A DNA stretch of 64,000 nt from Gammaproteobacteria bacterium (lineage in GTDB: Bacteria > Pseudomonadota > Gammaproteobacteria > Eutrophobiales > Eutrophobiaceae), in NCBI GenBank assembly GCA_028279365.1, contig JANQNX010000001.1, forward strand, positions 62,001 to 126,000, read 5' to 3'. The translations under genes and the position numbers were made by a program. The notes beneath the pieces are model-generated. The model saw only the letters and a program-made list of their open reading frames with translations, searched no databases and was not told the origin of the DNA. Every line of letters begins with the position of its first letter. The stretch's first letter is position 1. Below, piece by piece: positions 9,761 to 22,016 of the stretch.

Positions 9761-10088
9761 TAGTTGAAAATTAGAATATTTTCTATGTAGGGTACTTTTA
9801 ATTGTACACTGCAGGGCGGTAGCGTTGTTTTTAATTTATTTTAAGTTCAATAAGTATCATAAATCATTAATAAATTTTAAAAGACGTGTAAATGTTTAGC
9901 TGGAGTGGTGGCTTTTTTTTGAAATGTATTAATAAAGACACTATATATTTAGTATTTCTTAATTTTATCCTCTTTTATTTAAAGTAAATTATAAAAGTGA
10001 TTAAATTATTAACTTAATGCTTGAGGCGCTCTGCAAAAAAGATATTTTATTAAGATTAATATAAATTCAATCTTGAAATGAGATTACA
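9761..10088 (+). promoter_or_regulatory. Leader of the polysaccharide mega-operon
   Basis: This 328-bp gene-free stretch separates the regulator from the first operon gene. It holds an exact ops element at 9815-9825. A possible -10 box TAGAAT (9772-9777, 5 of 6) would place transcription start about 30 nt before ops, but I see no good -35. A run of eight Ts at 9913-9920 follows a very weak 4-bp stem. The rest is AT-rich with no credible small ORF or structured riboswitch visible by eye. Confidence 0.6.
9815..9825 (+). promoter_or_regulatory. ops element (RfaH recruitment site, JUMPstart core)
   Basis: GGCGGTAGCGT occurs exactly here, preceded by GCAG and followed by TG, matching the core of enterobacterial JUMPstart/ops sequences. 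It lies 55 bp after the regulator stop and 264 bp before the first operon gene, the usual position in a long untranslated leader. ops pauses RNA polymerase and exposes the non-template strand for RfaH binding. The rfaH-like gene at 3002-3499 supplies the partner. Confidence 0.9.
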
Positions 10089-11138
10089 TTGAAAATTAAT
10101 TTAGACAGTTTGAAAGTTGGGGATAATGAACCTGTTTTTATTATTGCAGAAGCAGGTGTGAATCATATGGGGTCGCAAGATATCGCTATAAAACTAATTG
10201 AAGAAGCAAAATTATCTGGTGCGGACTGTGTAAAATTTCAGACTTTTAAAGCTGACCGTATAGTTTCTAAATCTGCTCCCAAAGCAAACTATCAAAATCA
10301 TACAACTGATCCAGATGAATCACAATACGATATGCTTAAAGCATTAGAAATCGATGAGAATATATATGGTGATCTTATTAATTCATGTAATGACAACAAT
10401 ATTTTGTTTATGTCCACACCTTATAATGAGGAAGATATAGATTTTTTAGATGATCTAAACGTGCAGATCTTTAAAGCTGCATCTATACATATAGCTGAAC
10501 CAAGGTTTCTCAAGCACATGGCTAATAAAGGAAAGCCAATGATAATTTCAACCGGTATGGCAACATTAGATGAGATAGATATAGCAATAAAGACAATACT
10601 AGATGCCGGAAATGATAATTTTGTCGTTATGCAATGCACTTCTAATTATCCTTCTTTAATTGAAGAATGTAATTTGAAAGCAATGTTAGAAATGAAAAGC
10701 AAATATGAATGTCTTGTTGGTTACTCTGATCATACACAGACAAATATATCAGCAATCACTGCTGTGGCTTTAGGGGCATGTGTGATTGAAAAACATTTTA
10801 CACTTGATAAAACATTGCCTGGTCCTGATCAATCTACTTCTGAATCACCTGAAGGTTTTAAGGTTTTAGTTAATCAAATTAGAGAAGCTGAAATAGCACT
10901 AGGAGATAAGGAAAAATCTCCTACAGTTTCTGAGAAAAAAAATATTTTTGCTATGAGAAGAAGTATTGTAGCAAACAAAGATATAAAAAAAGGAGAAGAA
11001 ATAAAGAGTTCTGATTTAACCTTCAAAAGGCCTGTAATAGGTATTACCCCTGTTGAGATTGAGGATGTAGTTGGAACCTATGCGATAGATGATATATCAA
11101 AAGATGAATTTTTATCTTGGAATAAGTTAAAAAAATAG
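10089..11138 (+). CDS. NeuB-family nonulosonic acid synthase (first copy)
   Basis: Condenses phosphoenolpyruvate with a 6-carbon N-acyl amino sugar to make a 9-carbon nonulosonic acid. It is 349 residues from a TTG start (no in-frame ATG fits). The TIM barrel carries IIAEAGVNHMGS, CVKFQTFKADRIVS, ISTGMAT, QCTSNYPS and GYSDHT, and the metal-binding region EKHFTLDKTLPGPDQ. The C-terminal SAF (antifreeze-like) domain has MRRSIVANKDIKKGE. It is the first gene after the ops leader. A second family member at 51022 lies in the Pse cluster, so this copy probably uses another substrate (Neu5Ac-, legionaminate- or KDN-like). No NeuC or LegG is in this module. Confidence 0.88.
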   Translation: MKINLDSLKVGDNEPVFIIAEAGVNHMGSQDIAIKLIEEAKLSGADCVKFQTFKADRIVSKSAPKANYQNHTTDPDESQYDMLKALEIDENIYGDLINSCNDNNILFMSTPYNEEDIDFLDDLNVQIFKAASIHIAEPRFLKHMANKGKPMIISTGMATLDEIDIAIKTILDAGNDNFVVMQCTSNYPSLIEECNLKAMLEMKSKYECLVGYSDHTQTNISAITAVALGACVIEKHFTLDKTLPGPDQSTSESPEGFKVLVNQIREAEIALGDKEKSPTVSEKKNIFAMRRSIVANKDIKKGEEIKSSDLTFKRPVIGITPVEIEDVVGTYAIDDISKDEFLSWNKLKK

Positions 11139-11160
11139 CTCGTAAAATTATGGAAACAAG

Positions 11161-12870
11161 ATGATTGTAATTGGTTTAAATAATGGAGAGTTTAACTCGT
11201 CTGCAACCATCGTAAGAGACGGAGAGGTTCTAGCTGGAGCTCCAGAAGAGAGATTCATAAGGGAAAAAATGACAAAACTATTTCCACATGGCGCCATTAA
11301 GTACTGTCTCGAAACGGCCAACATATCATTAGAAGATTGTGACTACATAGCGCAAGCATGGAATCCGGGTATCGCTTGGGAAAAATATAATCCATTAATA
11401 TCAAAACACAGAAGAGAGCGAGAATTATTTTATTACACAGTACCAGATAACCTTTTTAATCAAACTGAAAATCGTAATCCTGGTGATTGGACATGTTTGT
11501 CTCAATCCGATGACAAATTACCACCGATTTATTTTATTAGACATCATCTCTGTCATGCAGCGAATGCGTATTTTCTATCAGGTTTTGAAGAATCTGCAAT
11601 ATTGACATGTGATTTTAGAGGGGAATTTGATTGTGCAACATTTGGTAAAGCTGTAGGAAACAAAATTAATGTATTACAAAGTCAACAAATACCTCATTCA
11701 TTAGGTATGTTCTATGCAACTTATACTGAACTTCTAGGGTATAAGCCGGATAATGATGAGTGGAAAGTAATGGCTCTTTCATCCTTTGATGTCAACTGTA
11801 AAGAAGAATTATCAAAAATAAGACAAACATATGCCTTAGAAGAATGTGGAAAATTAGTCTTAGACCAATCTTTTTACAAAGGAGCTATTCTAGATCAACC
11901 TAATTTATATACACAAAAACTAATAGATTTGCTCGGAGGAAGATTAGGAAAGAAAGGTGAAGAGTTCGATGAGTGGCATTGCAAAGTAGCGAAAGCTATG
12001 CAAACTGCAGCTGAGGAGATAGCTACTCATTTTTTAAATCATCTGTACGAAATTACAAAATGTGAGAATTTAGTTCTATCAGGTGGATTTTTCATGAATT
12101 CTGTTTTCAACGGTAAAATTCATGAATATACTCAATTTAAAAATATTTTCATTCCATATGCTCCTTCAGATGCCGGAAACAGTATTGGCGCAGCATTATA
12201 TTTAAACTACTGTATTCTCGGACATGATCGAAATCAAATAAATAATAGTAGTTATATTGGGCCAGAGTTTTCTAGTGACGAGATTAAATCAGCTTTAGAG
12301 AGGAGACATATAAGTTATTTAACTAGTAATACAATAGGTGAGGATGTAGCAAAATATATAAATGATGGGAAGATAGTTGCATTATTTAATGGTCGCATGG
12401 AATTTGGAGACAGAGCCCTTGGTAATCGTTCGATTATTGCAGATCCTCGGGATAGTAAAGTTAAAGATAAAATTAATAGCATTATCAAGTATAGAGAATC
12501 TTATAGACCATTTGCACCAGTAGTTCTAAAAGAGTTTGTTGAAGAAATATTTGAAGTCAGTTCGGGTTTTGAATGTAACTATATGGAGAAAGTGGTGCCT
12601 ATACGAAAGAACTGGCAAACAAAATTGGGTGCAGTTACGCACATTGATGGATCAGGTAGAGTACAGACTGTTAGTAGTTCTTCCAATAAAAATTTATACG
12701 ATGTAGTACAAAGTTTTTATGAATTGAGTGGAGTGCCAGTAATTCTAAATACTTCATTCAATATTAATGGTGAGCCAATTGTTCTATCACCTGATGATGC
12801 CTTAAACACTTTTTTCAATAGCGGTCTAGATATTCTTGTCATGAACAATTTCATTGTAGAAAAAAAGTAA
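11161..12870 (+). CDS. NodU/TobZ-family carbamoyltransferase (first copy)
   Basis: Transfers a carbamoyl group from carbamoyl phosphate (through carbamoyl-AMP) to a sugar hydroxyl. It is 569 residues with the two-domain layout. The N-terminal Kae1-like domain starts MIVIGLNNGEFNSSATIV, with AGAPEERF and a histidine cluster H128, H129, H132 in RHHLCHAANAYF. The C-terminal YrdC-like part has GDRALGNRSIIADPRD, KYRESYRPFAPVVL and VILNTSFNINGEPIV. It follows the NeuB-like gene by 22 bp, so it may carbamoylate that NulO. A second copy is at 42576. Confidence 0.88.
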   Translation: MIVIGLNNGEFNSSATIVRDGEVLAGAPEERFIREKMTKLFPHGAIKYCLETANISLEDCDYIAQAWNPGIAWEKYNPLISKHRRERELFYYTVPDNLFNQTENRNPGDWTCLSQSDDKLPPIYFIRHHLCHAANAYFLSGFEESAILTCDFRGEFDCATFGKAVGNKINVLQSQQIPHSLGMFYATYTELLGYKPDNDEWKVMALSSFDVNCKEELSKIRQTYALEECGKLVLDQSFYKGAILDQPNLYTQKLIDLLGGRLGKKGEEFDEWHCKVAKAMQTAAEEIATHFLNHLYEITKCENLVLSGGFFMNSVFNGKIHEYTQFKNIFIPYAPSDAGNSIGAALYLNYCILGHDRNQINNSSYIGPEFSSDEIKSALERRHISYLTSNTIGEDVAKYINDGKIVALFNGRMEFGDRALGNRSIIADPRDSKVKDKINSIIKYRESYRPFAPVVLKEFVEEIFEVSSGFECNYMEKVVPIRKNWQTKLGAVTHIDGSGRVQTVSSSSNKNLYDVVQSFYELSGVPVILNTSFNINGEPIVLSPDDALNTFFNSGLDILVMNNFIVEKK

Positions 12871-12913
12871 AGCTTATTCTGATGAATATATTATTAGAAT
12901 TTCTCAAAAAAAT

Positions 12914-13786
12914 ATGAGTATCTGGATATCATCAGGGGCGTTTCTTACCAGAAATATTAGCGAATTGTTGGAAGTCGCGAGAGTTGCTGGAATAAATAAT
13001 ATCGAGTTAAGTTCTGGCATGGCACATTCGGAAGACTTAGTTGATGTCGTTGTTGAGGAACATCGTAATGGAGGTACTTTCCTTGTACATAATTATTTCC
13101 CTCCACCTAAAGCCCCCTTTGTTTTGAATATAGCTTCTTTAAAAGATGAAGAGTTAGAAAGATCTCTAGAACATTGTAAAAGAGCGATCATATTAGCTAG
13201 TCATGTTGATGCTCCGTTTTATAGTGTTCACGCTGGTTTTGCAGCAAATTTAAGACATCAAGATTTAGGAAAACCTGAACAACAGGCTAATTCGCTTAAT
13301 GAAAGTGATATCGATAGGGAAAAAGCATTCTCGGTCATGTTGGAATCAGTAAGTCAATTGGCAGATTTTTGTAAGAAATTTAACATGGATTTGTTAATTG
13401 AAAATAATGTGATATCTCCACTGTATCTCGAAAAAATGCCTATTAATCCATTGTTATTAACTACTCCAAATGAGGTAAATGAATTCTTTGATGAATTAGA
13501 ATCTGAGAATGTCGGATTATTATTAGATGTTGCTCATGCAAAGGTCTCAGCAACGGCATTGGAATTTAATCCTTTTGATTTTTTTGAAAAATCTGGAAAT
13601 CATATTAAAGCATTCCATTTGAGTGATAACAATGGAAGAGAAGATCAAAATTTACCTGTTAATAAAGACTCTTGGTTTATGCCATTATTAAAAGGCTATA
13701 GTGATTTAGAAATTGTATTAGAAGCTTATAGATTAAGCATTCAAGACATACAAAATCAACTGGAATTAGTATCAAAATATCTTTGA
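12914..13786 (+). CDS. Xylose isomerase-like TIM-barrel protein (sugar phosphate isomerase/epimerase family)
   Basis: AP-endonuclease-2 / xylose-isomerase-like barrel of 290 residues, a family that epimerises or isomerises sugars and sugar phosphates with a divalent metal. Barrel-strand segments with potential ligands are FLVHNYF, FYSVHAGF, DLLIENNV, GLLLDVAHAKV and AFHLSDNNG. These are spaced as in the family, and the Glu, Asp and His ligands appear retained. It sits between the carbamoyltransferase and the CBS-aminotransferase (3 bp). Inference: it prepares or modifies the precursor of the first NulO. The substrate cannot be told from sequence. Confidence 0.7.
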   Translation: MSIWISSGAFLTRNISELLEVARVAGINNIELSSGMAHSEDLVDVVVEEHRNGGTFLVHNYFPPPKAPFVLNIASLKDEELERSLEHCKRAIILASHVDAPFYSVHAGFAANLRHQDLGKPEQQANSLNESDIDREKAFSVMLESVSQLADFCKKFNMDLLIENNVISPLYLEKMPINPLLLTTPNEVNEFFDELESENVGLLLDVAHAKVSATALEFNPFDFFEKSGNHIKAFHLSDNNGREDQNLPVNKDSWFMPLLKGYSDLEIVLEAYRLSIQDIQNQLELVSKYL

Positions 13787-13789
13787 TAT

Positions 13790-15229
13790 ATGAGTGAAAC
13801 AATCGAAAAATATTTGGTTTCAACAGACTCAACATTCGAACATGTTATTCAACGATTGGACGAAAATTCTGGTGGAGTCGTATTCATCGTTGATGATAAT
13901 GAAATAATGAAAGGAATATTAACTGACGGAGATGTGCGAAGATTAATATTGAAAGGTATATCTACAGATAAAGTAGTTAATGATCTAATGAATGATAATT
14001 TTGTATCAGGTTCAATCAATTCATCCAGGTCAGAAAATATAAAATTATTAAATAATAAAGTACATCATTTACCCATTCTCGATGAATCTGGTATTCCTGT
14101 GGATATGATTTCGTGGTCCGATTTATGGAGTTTACCCATTGCACAACCATTTCTTGGAGGAAACGAATTAAAGTATATTACCGATTGTATATCGACAATG
14201 TGGATTTCTTCCCAAGGTCATTATATTGAAAAATTTGAAGAATCTATGGTGTCATTCCTGGGTGGCGGTAAAGGACTCTGCACATCATCTGGTACGACAG
14301 CTCTAACCTTATCTCTAGCCGCATTAGGAATCACAAGTGGAGATGAAGTCATTGTTCCAAATATCACTTTTGGGGCAACTGCGAATGCTGTTATTCAACT
14401 CGGTGCAATTCCTGTTTTTGTTGATATAGACTCTAGAAGTAAAACAATGTGCCCAGTAGCATTTCAGGATGCAATAACAAATAAAACAAAAGCTGTGATT
14501 CCAGTACATCTCTATGGTCATCCATGTGACATGGATCCAATTCTAGAAATTGCTAAAAAGTTTAATATTTATGTAGTAGAAGATTGTGCCGAGTCGCTTG
14601 GAGCTGAATATAAAGATAAAAAAGTAGGACTGCTTGGAGATGTTTCTTGCTTTAGTTTTTTTGCAAATAAAGTTATTACTACAGGTGAAGGTGGAATGGT
14701 AGTGACAAAAGATGATTCATTGCTTGGCAAGATGAAATTATTAAGAGATCACGGCATGTCACCCAAAAGAAGATATTGGCATGAGTTGCCTGGATATAAC
14801 TTTCGTATGACTAATTTACAAGCGGCAATTGGCTTGGCACAAATGGAACAAATTGATAAATTCTTAATTGACAGAAGAGAAATTGTTGATATTTATAATA
14901 AAAAATTAGCTTCAATTAAAACAATCGTTCGACCTGTGGAAGAAAGCTGGGCTAAGAATATATATTGGCTTTATTCAATTGAACTCCAAGATAATGATTC
15001 ACTTATAACAAAGAATATGTTGATGACTCGATTAAAAAGTGTCGGGATAGAATCGAGACCAGTATTTCCGCCTCTAAATAATCAACCTGCATATAGATCG
15101 GATAATATTAATTCCTATCCAGTATCAGAAAAATTTGCAAAAAATGGTTTAAGCTTACCTACGGCCAATGGAATGAAAATTGGTGATGCTGAGCGAGTTT
15201 GTAACCTTATAAAAACAATTTTAAAGTAA
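13790..15229 (+). CDS. CBS-domain pair fused to DegT/DnrJ/EryC1 aminotransferase
   Basis: A 479-residue fusion. Residues about 5-115 are two CBS motifs (GVVFIVDDNEIMKGILTDGDVRR, in which TDGDVRR is typical, then HHLPILDESGIPVDMISWSDL). Residues about 118-479 are a PLP-dependent sugar aminotransferase. Landmarks are TSSGTTALTLSLAAL, the VEDCAES aspartate and the PLP lysine K294 in SFFANKVITTGEGG. It probably aminates a keto-sugar, with the CBS pair sensing a nucleotide. Related pathways use a CBS-nucleotidyltransferase fusion (PtmE), so this is a different joining of the same sensor. It is encoded 3 bp from both neighbours. Confidence 0.85.
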   Translation: MSETIEKYLVSTDSTFEHVIQRLDENSGGVVFIVDDNEIMKGILTDGDVRRLILKGISTDKVVNDLMNDNFVSGSINSSRSENIKLLNNKVHHLPILDESGIPVDMISWSDLWSLPIAQPFLGGNELKYITDCISTMWISSQGHYIEKFEESMVSFLGGGKGLCTSSGTTALTLSLAALGITSGDEVIVPNITFGATANAVIQLGAIPVFVDIDSRSKTMCPVAFQDAITNKTKAVIPVHLYGHPCDMDPILEIAKKFNIYVVEDCAESLGAEYKDKKVGLLGDVSCFSFFANKVITTGEGGMVVTKDDSLLGKMKLLRDHGMSPKRRYWHELPGYNFRMTNLQAAIGLAQMEQIDKFLIDRREIVDIYNKKLASIKTIVRPVEESWAKNIYWLYSIELQDNDSLITKNMLMTRLKSVGIESRPVFPPLNNQPAYRSDNINSYPVSEKFAKNGLSLPTANGMKIGDAERVCNLIKTILK

Positions 15230-15232
15230 AAT

Positions 15233-15955
15233 TTGGAAACTAATATTATTGACATTCCTCTTGCAATCATACCCGCAAGAGGTGGTTCTGTCGGAATACG
15301 GAAAAAAAACCTACACCAAATTAATGGTATCCCCCTAATTCAATATACGTTGAACATCTTAAGAAAAATGGAAGATAAGCTGATTCCATTTATATCAACA
15401 GACGATGTAGAAATTCATGAGTATTGTGAAAAAAATGGGTTTAATAACAAATATATTAGACCTACAAAATTAGCAGGTAACAATTCAAAAATTGTAGATG
15501 CTGTATTAGATGCTTGTAATTGGTGGGAGGTAGAAAATAAGAAAAAATTAAAAACCGTTATGTTGTTGCAACCTACTTCCCCATTTCGACGTGTACAACA
15601 TGTTATTAATGCTATAGAAAAATATCAGAAGACAGATAAATCATCTTTGGTGAGTGTTTGTAAGATGATAATACATCCAAATCTTTGTATTGATGCGTCA
15701 AATAATAAATGGAACTTTTTAGACCATACAGACGGAACGGTTATTAATCGTCAAAACCTGAGTTCAGCATATTATCAACTAAATGGTGCAATATACATTT
15801 CAACTATAGAACAGCTTAGGAATAAAAAGAGATTTGTAATTCCTGGTGAGACTGAATTGTTTAAGATGGACCAATATTCAAGCATCGACATTGATGACAT
15901 TGATGATATTGAATATGCAGAATATTTAATCTCGAGTGGTAAAGTAACTATATAG
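15233..15955 (+). CDS. CMP-nonulosonic acid synthetase (NeuA-like acylneuraminate cytidylyltransferase)
   Basis: Activates a nonulosonic acid as its CMP-sugar. It is 240 residues from a TTG start 3 bp after the previous stop. The CTP-binding loop is IIPARGGSVGIRKKNL near residues 12-27, followed by PFISTDD and MLLQPTSPFR. The C-terminus has YYQLNGAIYIS and an acidic DIDDIDDIEYAEYL end encoded by a short 9-bp repeat (15887-15913). It is distinct from the PseF-type gene at 47875 and a third family member at 60398. Its position suggests it acts on the product of the NeuB-like gene at 10089. Confidence 0.85.
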   Translation: METNIIDIPLAIIPARGGSVGIRKKNLHQINGIPLIQYTLNILRKMEDKLIPFISTDDVEIHEYCEKNGFNNKYIRPTKLAGNNSKIVDAVLDACNWWEVENKKKLKTVMLLQPTSPFRRVQHVINAIEKYQKTDKSSLVSVCKMIIHPNLCIDASNNKWNFLDHTDGTVINRQNLSSAYYQLNGAIYISTIEQLRNKKRFVIPGETELFKMDQYSSIDIDDIDDIEYAEYLISSGKVTI

Positions 15956-15957
15956 TT

Positions 15958-16842
15958 ATGCAATATTCCAGTACTGTTATTGATGATTTTATAAAAATTG
16001 GCTTTTTGAATTTTCGGGATCTTGAACACTATCATCCATGCGTCAGAGATGATAAATATATGGAAGTTCTAAAATGCAGAAAAACGGGGGTGATAGCGTT
16101 ATCAACTACAAAACATATAACGCATGAATACTATGAGTCAAGAAATGTAAATCAAATAACAAAAGATATAGATGTTGAACAGATTAAAACAATAGAGAAT
16201 CAAGATAATTTAAGAAGGACTAAATATTTCAATCAAGATATTGTTAATAAAGTTTGGCTAGATATTGGTACCGGTACTGGACTCATTCTTGAAATGAATA
16301 AAGATGTTGCGAATAAGTGTATAGGGATAGAACCACATAAGTTAAGAAGAGAAATTGCAAACAAGAATGGTTTAGATGTTAAAGAAAGTCTATCTGAAAT
16401 AGAAGATAATAGTATTGAGGTTGTCACATTATTTCACGTTTTTGAACATATACTGATACCTGTTGAATTTCTGTCAGAATTAGCAAATAAGATTATAAAA
16501 GGTGGGAAAATAATTCTGGAAGTCCCTCATGCTAATGATTTTTTAATGAATCGATTAGATTGTATTCCAGCTAAAGATTTTCTCTTATGGAGTGAACATC
16601 TAATTCTACATACAGAATCCAGCTTGAGATATATTTTAGAGCATATAGGTTTTAAAGATATTAAAATCAATGGATATCAACGATATGGATTGTCTAATCA
16701 TCTTTATTGGTTGCGTCATGGAAAACCCGGAGGCCAACAAATATGGAGTGATCTTAATCAAGAAGAATTAGATGAGAAATACAGTGAAATGTTATGTCGT
16801 ATTCAGCAAACTGATACATTAATTGCAACCGCATATAGATAA
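15958..16842 (+). CDS. Class I SAM-dependent methyltransferase
   Basis: A 294-residue protein with a short N-terminal extension and a methyltransferase fold from about residue 95. Motif I is VWLDIGTGTGLILEM, the acidic residue after the next strand is in CIGIEPHKLRR, and VVTLFHVFEHI and GGKIILEVPH follow. The layout (HVFEH, EVPH) resembles sugar and lipid modification methyltransferases of O-antigen loci. The gene lies 2 bp after the CMP-sugar synthetase and directly abuts the next gene. A glycan substrate is an inference from position. Confidence 0.75.
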   Translation: MQYSSTVIDDFIKIGFLNFRDLEHYHPCVRDDKYMEVLKCRKTGVIALSTTKHITHEYYESRNVNQITKDIDVEQIKTIENQDNLRRTKYFNQDIVNKVWLDIGTGTGLILEMNKDVANKCIGIEPHKLRREIANKNGLDVKESLSEIEDNSIEVVTLFHVFEHILIPVEFLSELANKIIKGGKIILEVPHANDFLMNRLDCIPAKDFLLWSEHLILHTESSLRYILEHIGFKDIKINGYQRYGLSNHLYWLRHGKPGGQQIWSDLNQEELDEKYSEMLCRIQQTDTLIATAYR

Positions 16843-20166
<3,324 letters not shown>

Positions 20167-20202
20167 ACATTATTTATAGTTATTCCTACTGCTTTTAGAG
20201 TA

Positions 20203-21993
20203 ATGGAAGAGTTGTCATATACAGGAATCATTAGCTTTGCGGTTGCTTTATTTAACCGGTTTAGAAAGCTTTTTGCTATTAATGTTGTCCTATCAGTATT
20301 TCTAACAATAATTGATGGCTTATCAATTTTTTCAATCGCGCCAATCGTTTCATTAATACAAGATGGAGGATCTGGTGATTATCTGTCCAGTTATATTATT
20401 TCAGTTTTTGAGAAATATGGGACGCCAGTAAATCTTGAGTTTTTTATTCTTTTGTTTGTTACGTTGAGTATTACAAGAGTATTGATGAGAGCTGGGATCG
20501 AATGCTTTATCTTAAAGACAAAATATTATGTTATTCATGATGTTACGTTAGAAGTTGTAAATAAAATTTTAGTCGCGAGTATGAGTTTTGTAAAAGATCA
20601 AAGACAAGGTGACTTTGTGAATGCAATGTTTTTAGAGTTGTCTAAAGTTGGTGATGCATTTACCGCATTATCGAGGATCATTGCGCCACTCATACAAATG
20701 AGTGTTTTAATCGTTATACCATTATTTGTTTCTTGGCAGGTTACGTTTGTTTCTATACTTGTTGTTATATTACTATCGGCACCTCTAGAACTAATTAATA
20801 AATATTTATATAAATTTGGTCGAAGTAACACTTTATCCGGCAATGAGTATAACGTCGTTTTACAAGAAACTTTTTCACAGCTGCGTTTAATTTTAGGGTT
20901 TGGAAATAAAAAAACAGCCATAAAACGAATTGATGATGCATTTAACACGCACAAAAAAAATTCAATTTACTTACAATCAGTACAAATAATTGTCAAATCT
21001 GCATATGGACCAATTGGTATACTAGTTGTTTTAGTAACATTTTTAATTGGGAAAAAGTTTAATGTGCCAACTTCAGAAATCATCGTTATGATTTATTCCT
21101 TTTATAGGCTTGCATCTTGTGGAACTGAATTCGTAGGATACAAAAATATTTTATTATCTGTATACCCAGCCTATGAAATAGTAATGTCCACCGCAGAAAA
21201 TGCATTCAAATCAAAAATTAAATCAGGAAATATCAAGTTTGATGATTTGCAAGTTGGAATAAAACTTGAAAATGTAAATTATTATTATCCAGCCTCAGGG
21301 GGAGATGCTAAACCTTATCATGCCTTGAGAGATATCAATTTGATGATTGCATCAGGGAAGATTACTGCAGTTGTAGGAAAATCTGGTTCTGGAAAGTCCA
21401 CATTAATAGATATAGTAATGGGACTATTAAACTGTACTGATGGTGAATTATTATTTGATAATATAAATATCTCTGATATAGATATAGACTCTTTACATCA
21501 TAAAATAGGTTATGTGCCTCAAGGTAATGAATTATTTCATGATAGCATTAAAAATAATGTTTTATGGGGTAATCCAACTGCAAGTGATGAAGAAGTAACT
21601 TCAATATGTAAATTAGCTCATGCACATGAATTTATCGAAAAATTAGAGAATGGATACGATACTCTAGTAGGAGATAAAGGTGCAAAATTGTCAGGAGGAC
21701 AAATTCAACGTATTGCGCTAGCTCGAGCATTGATACGGAAACCCAAAATCTTAATTCTTGATGAAGCTACTAGTGCATTAGATAGTTCAAGTGAAAAACA
21801 GATTCAATTAGCAATTAATAAAATCTCAAAGAAAACTACCGTACTTGTCATTGCTCATAGATTGTCTACCATTGCTAATGCAGATTATATATACGTTTTT
21901 GATGATGGGTATGTGAAGGAGGAGGGTGCTTATACCACCTTAATAAACAATGACGGTATATTTTCAGAGCTAATCAAGCTACAGCAATTGTAA
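20203..21993 (+). CDS. ABC transporter, fused permease-ATPase (MsbA/PglK-type lipid-linked glycan exporter)
   Basis: A half-transporter of 596 residues expected to work as a homodimer in the inner membrane. Residues about 20-315 contain the transmembrane segments (for example 25-50, 78-95, 165-195, 268-285). The ATPase follows: Walker A GKSGSGKST at 392-400, signature LSGGQ at 496-500, Walker B ILILDE at 516-521, switch histidine H552 in AHRLSTI. The overall form is that of MsbA and of PglK, which flips lipid-linked oligosaccharides. As the only exporter in the window, it is the likely flippase for the glycan. Drug or lipid export is less likely in this setting. Confidence 0.85.
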   Translation: MEELSYTGIISFAVALFNRFRKLFAINVVLSVFLTIIDGLSIFSIAPIVSLIQDGGSGDYLSSYIISVFEKYGTPVNLEFFILLFVTLSITRVLMRAGIECFILKTKYYVIHDVTLEVVNKILVASMSFVKDQRQGDFVNAMFLELSKVGDAFTALSRIIAPLIQMSVLIVIPLFVSWQVTFVSILVVILLSAPLELINKYLYKFGRSNTLSGNEYNVVLQETFSQLRLILGFGNKKTAIKRIDDAFNTHKKNSIYLQSVQIIVKSAYGPIGILVVLVTFLIGKKFNVPTSEIIVMIYSFYRLASCGTEFVGYKNILLSVYPAYEIVMSTAENAFKSKIKSGNIKFDDLQVGIKLENVNYYYPASGGDAKPYHALRDINLMIASGKITAVVGKSGSGKSTLIDIVMGLLNCTDGELLFDNINISDIDIDSLHHKIGYVPQGNELFHDSIKNNVLWGNPTASDEEVTSICKLAHAHEFIEKLENGYDTLVGDKGAKLSGGQIQRIALARALIRKPKILILDEATSALDSSSEKQIQLAINKISKKTTVLVIAHRLSTIANADYIYVFDDGYVKEEGAYTTLINNDGIFSELIKLQQL

Positions 21994-22016
21994 ACAACAT
22001 TACTATAAAAGATAAC

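Noticed and set aside
9764-9789. Promoter TTGAAA ... TATGTA before ops
   Set aside because: The spacer is only 14 bp, outside the sigma-70 range; TAGAAT at 9772 is a better -10 but lacks a -35.
9898-9920. Possible terminator or attenuator in the operon leader
   Set aside because: Eight Ts follow only a 4-bp stem (AGCT/GGCT) with an 8-nt loop, too weak for an intrinsic terminator. It could at most be a pause site after ops.
15887-15913. Three 9-bp tandem units (GAcATTGAt-like) as a possible phase-variable tract
   Set aside because: The units are a multiple of three, imperfect and encode an acidic DIDDIDD end usual in CMP-sugar synthetases; slippage would not shift the frame.
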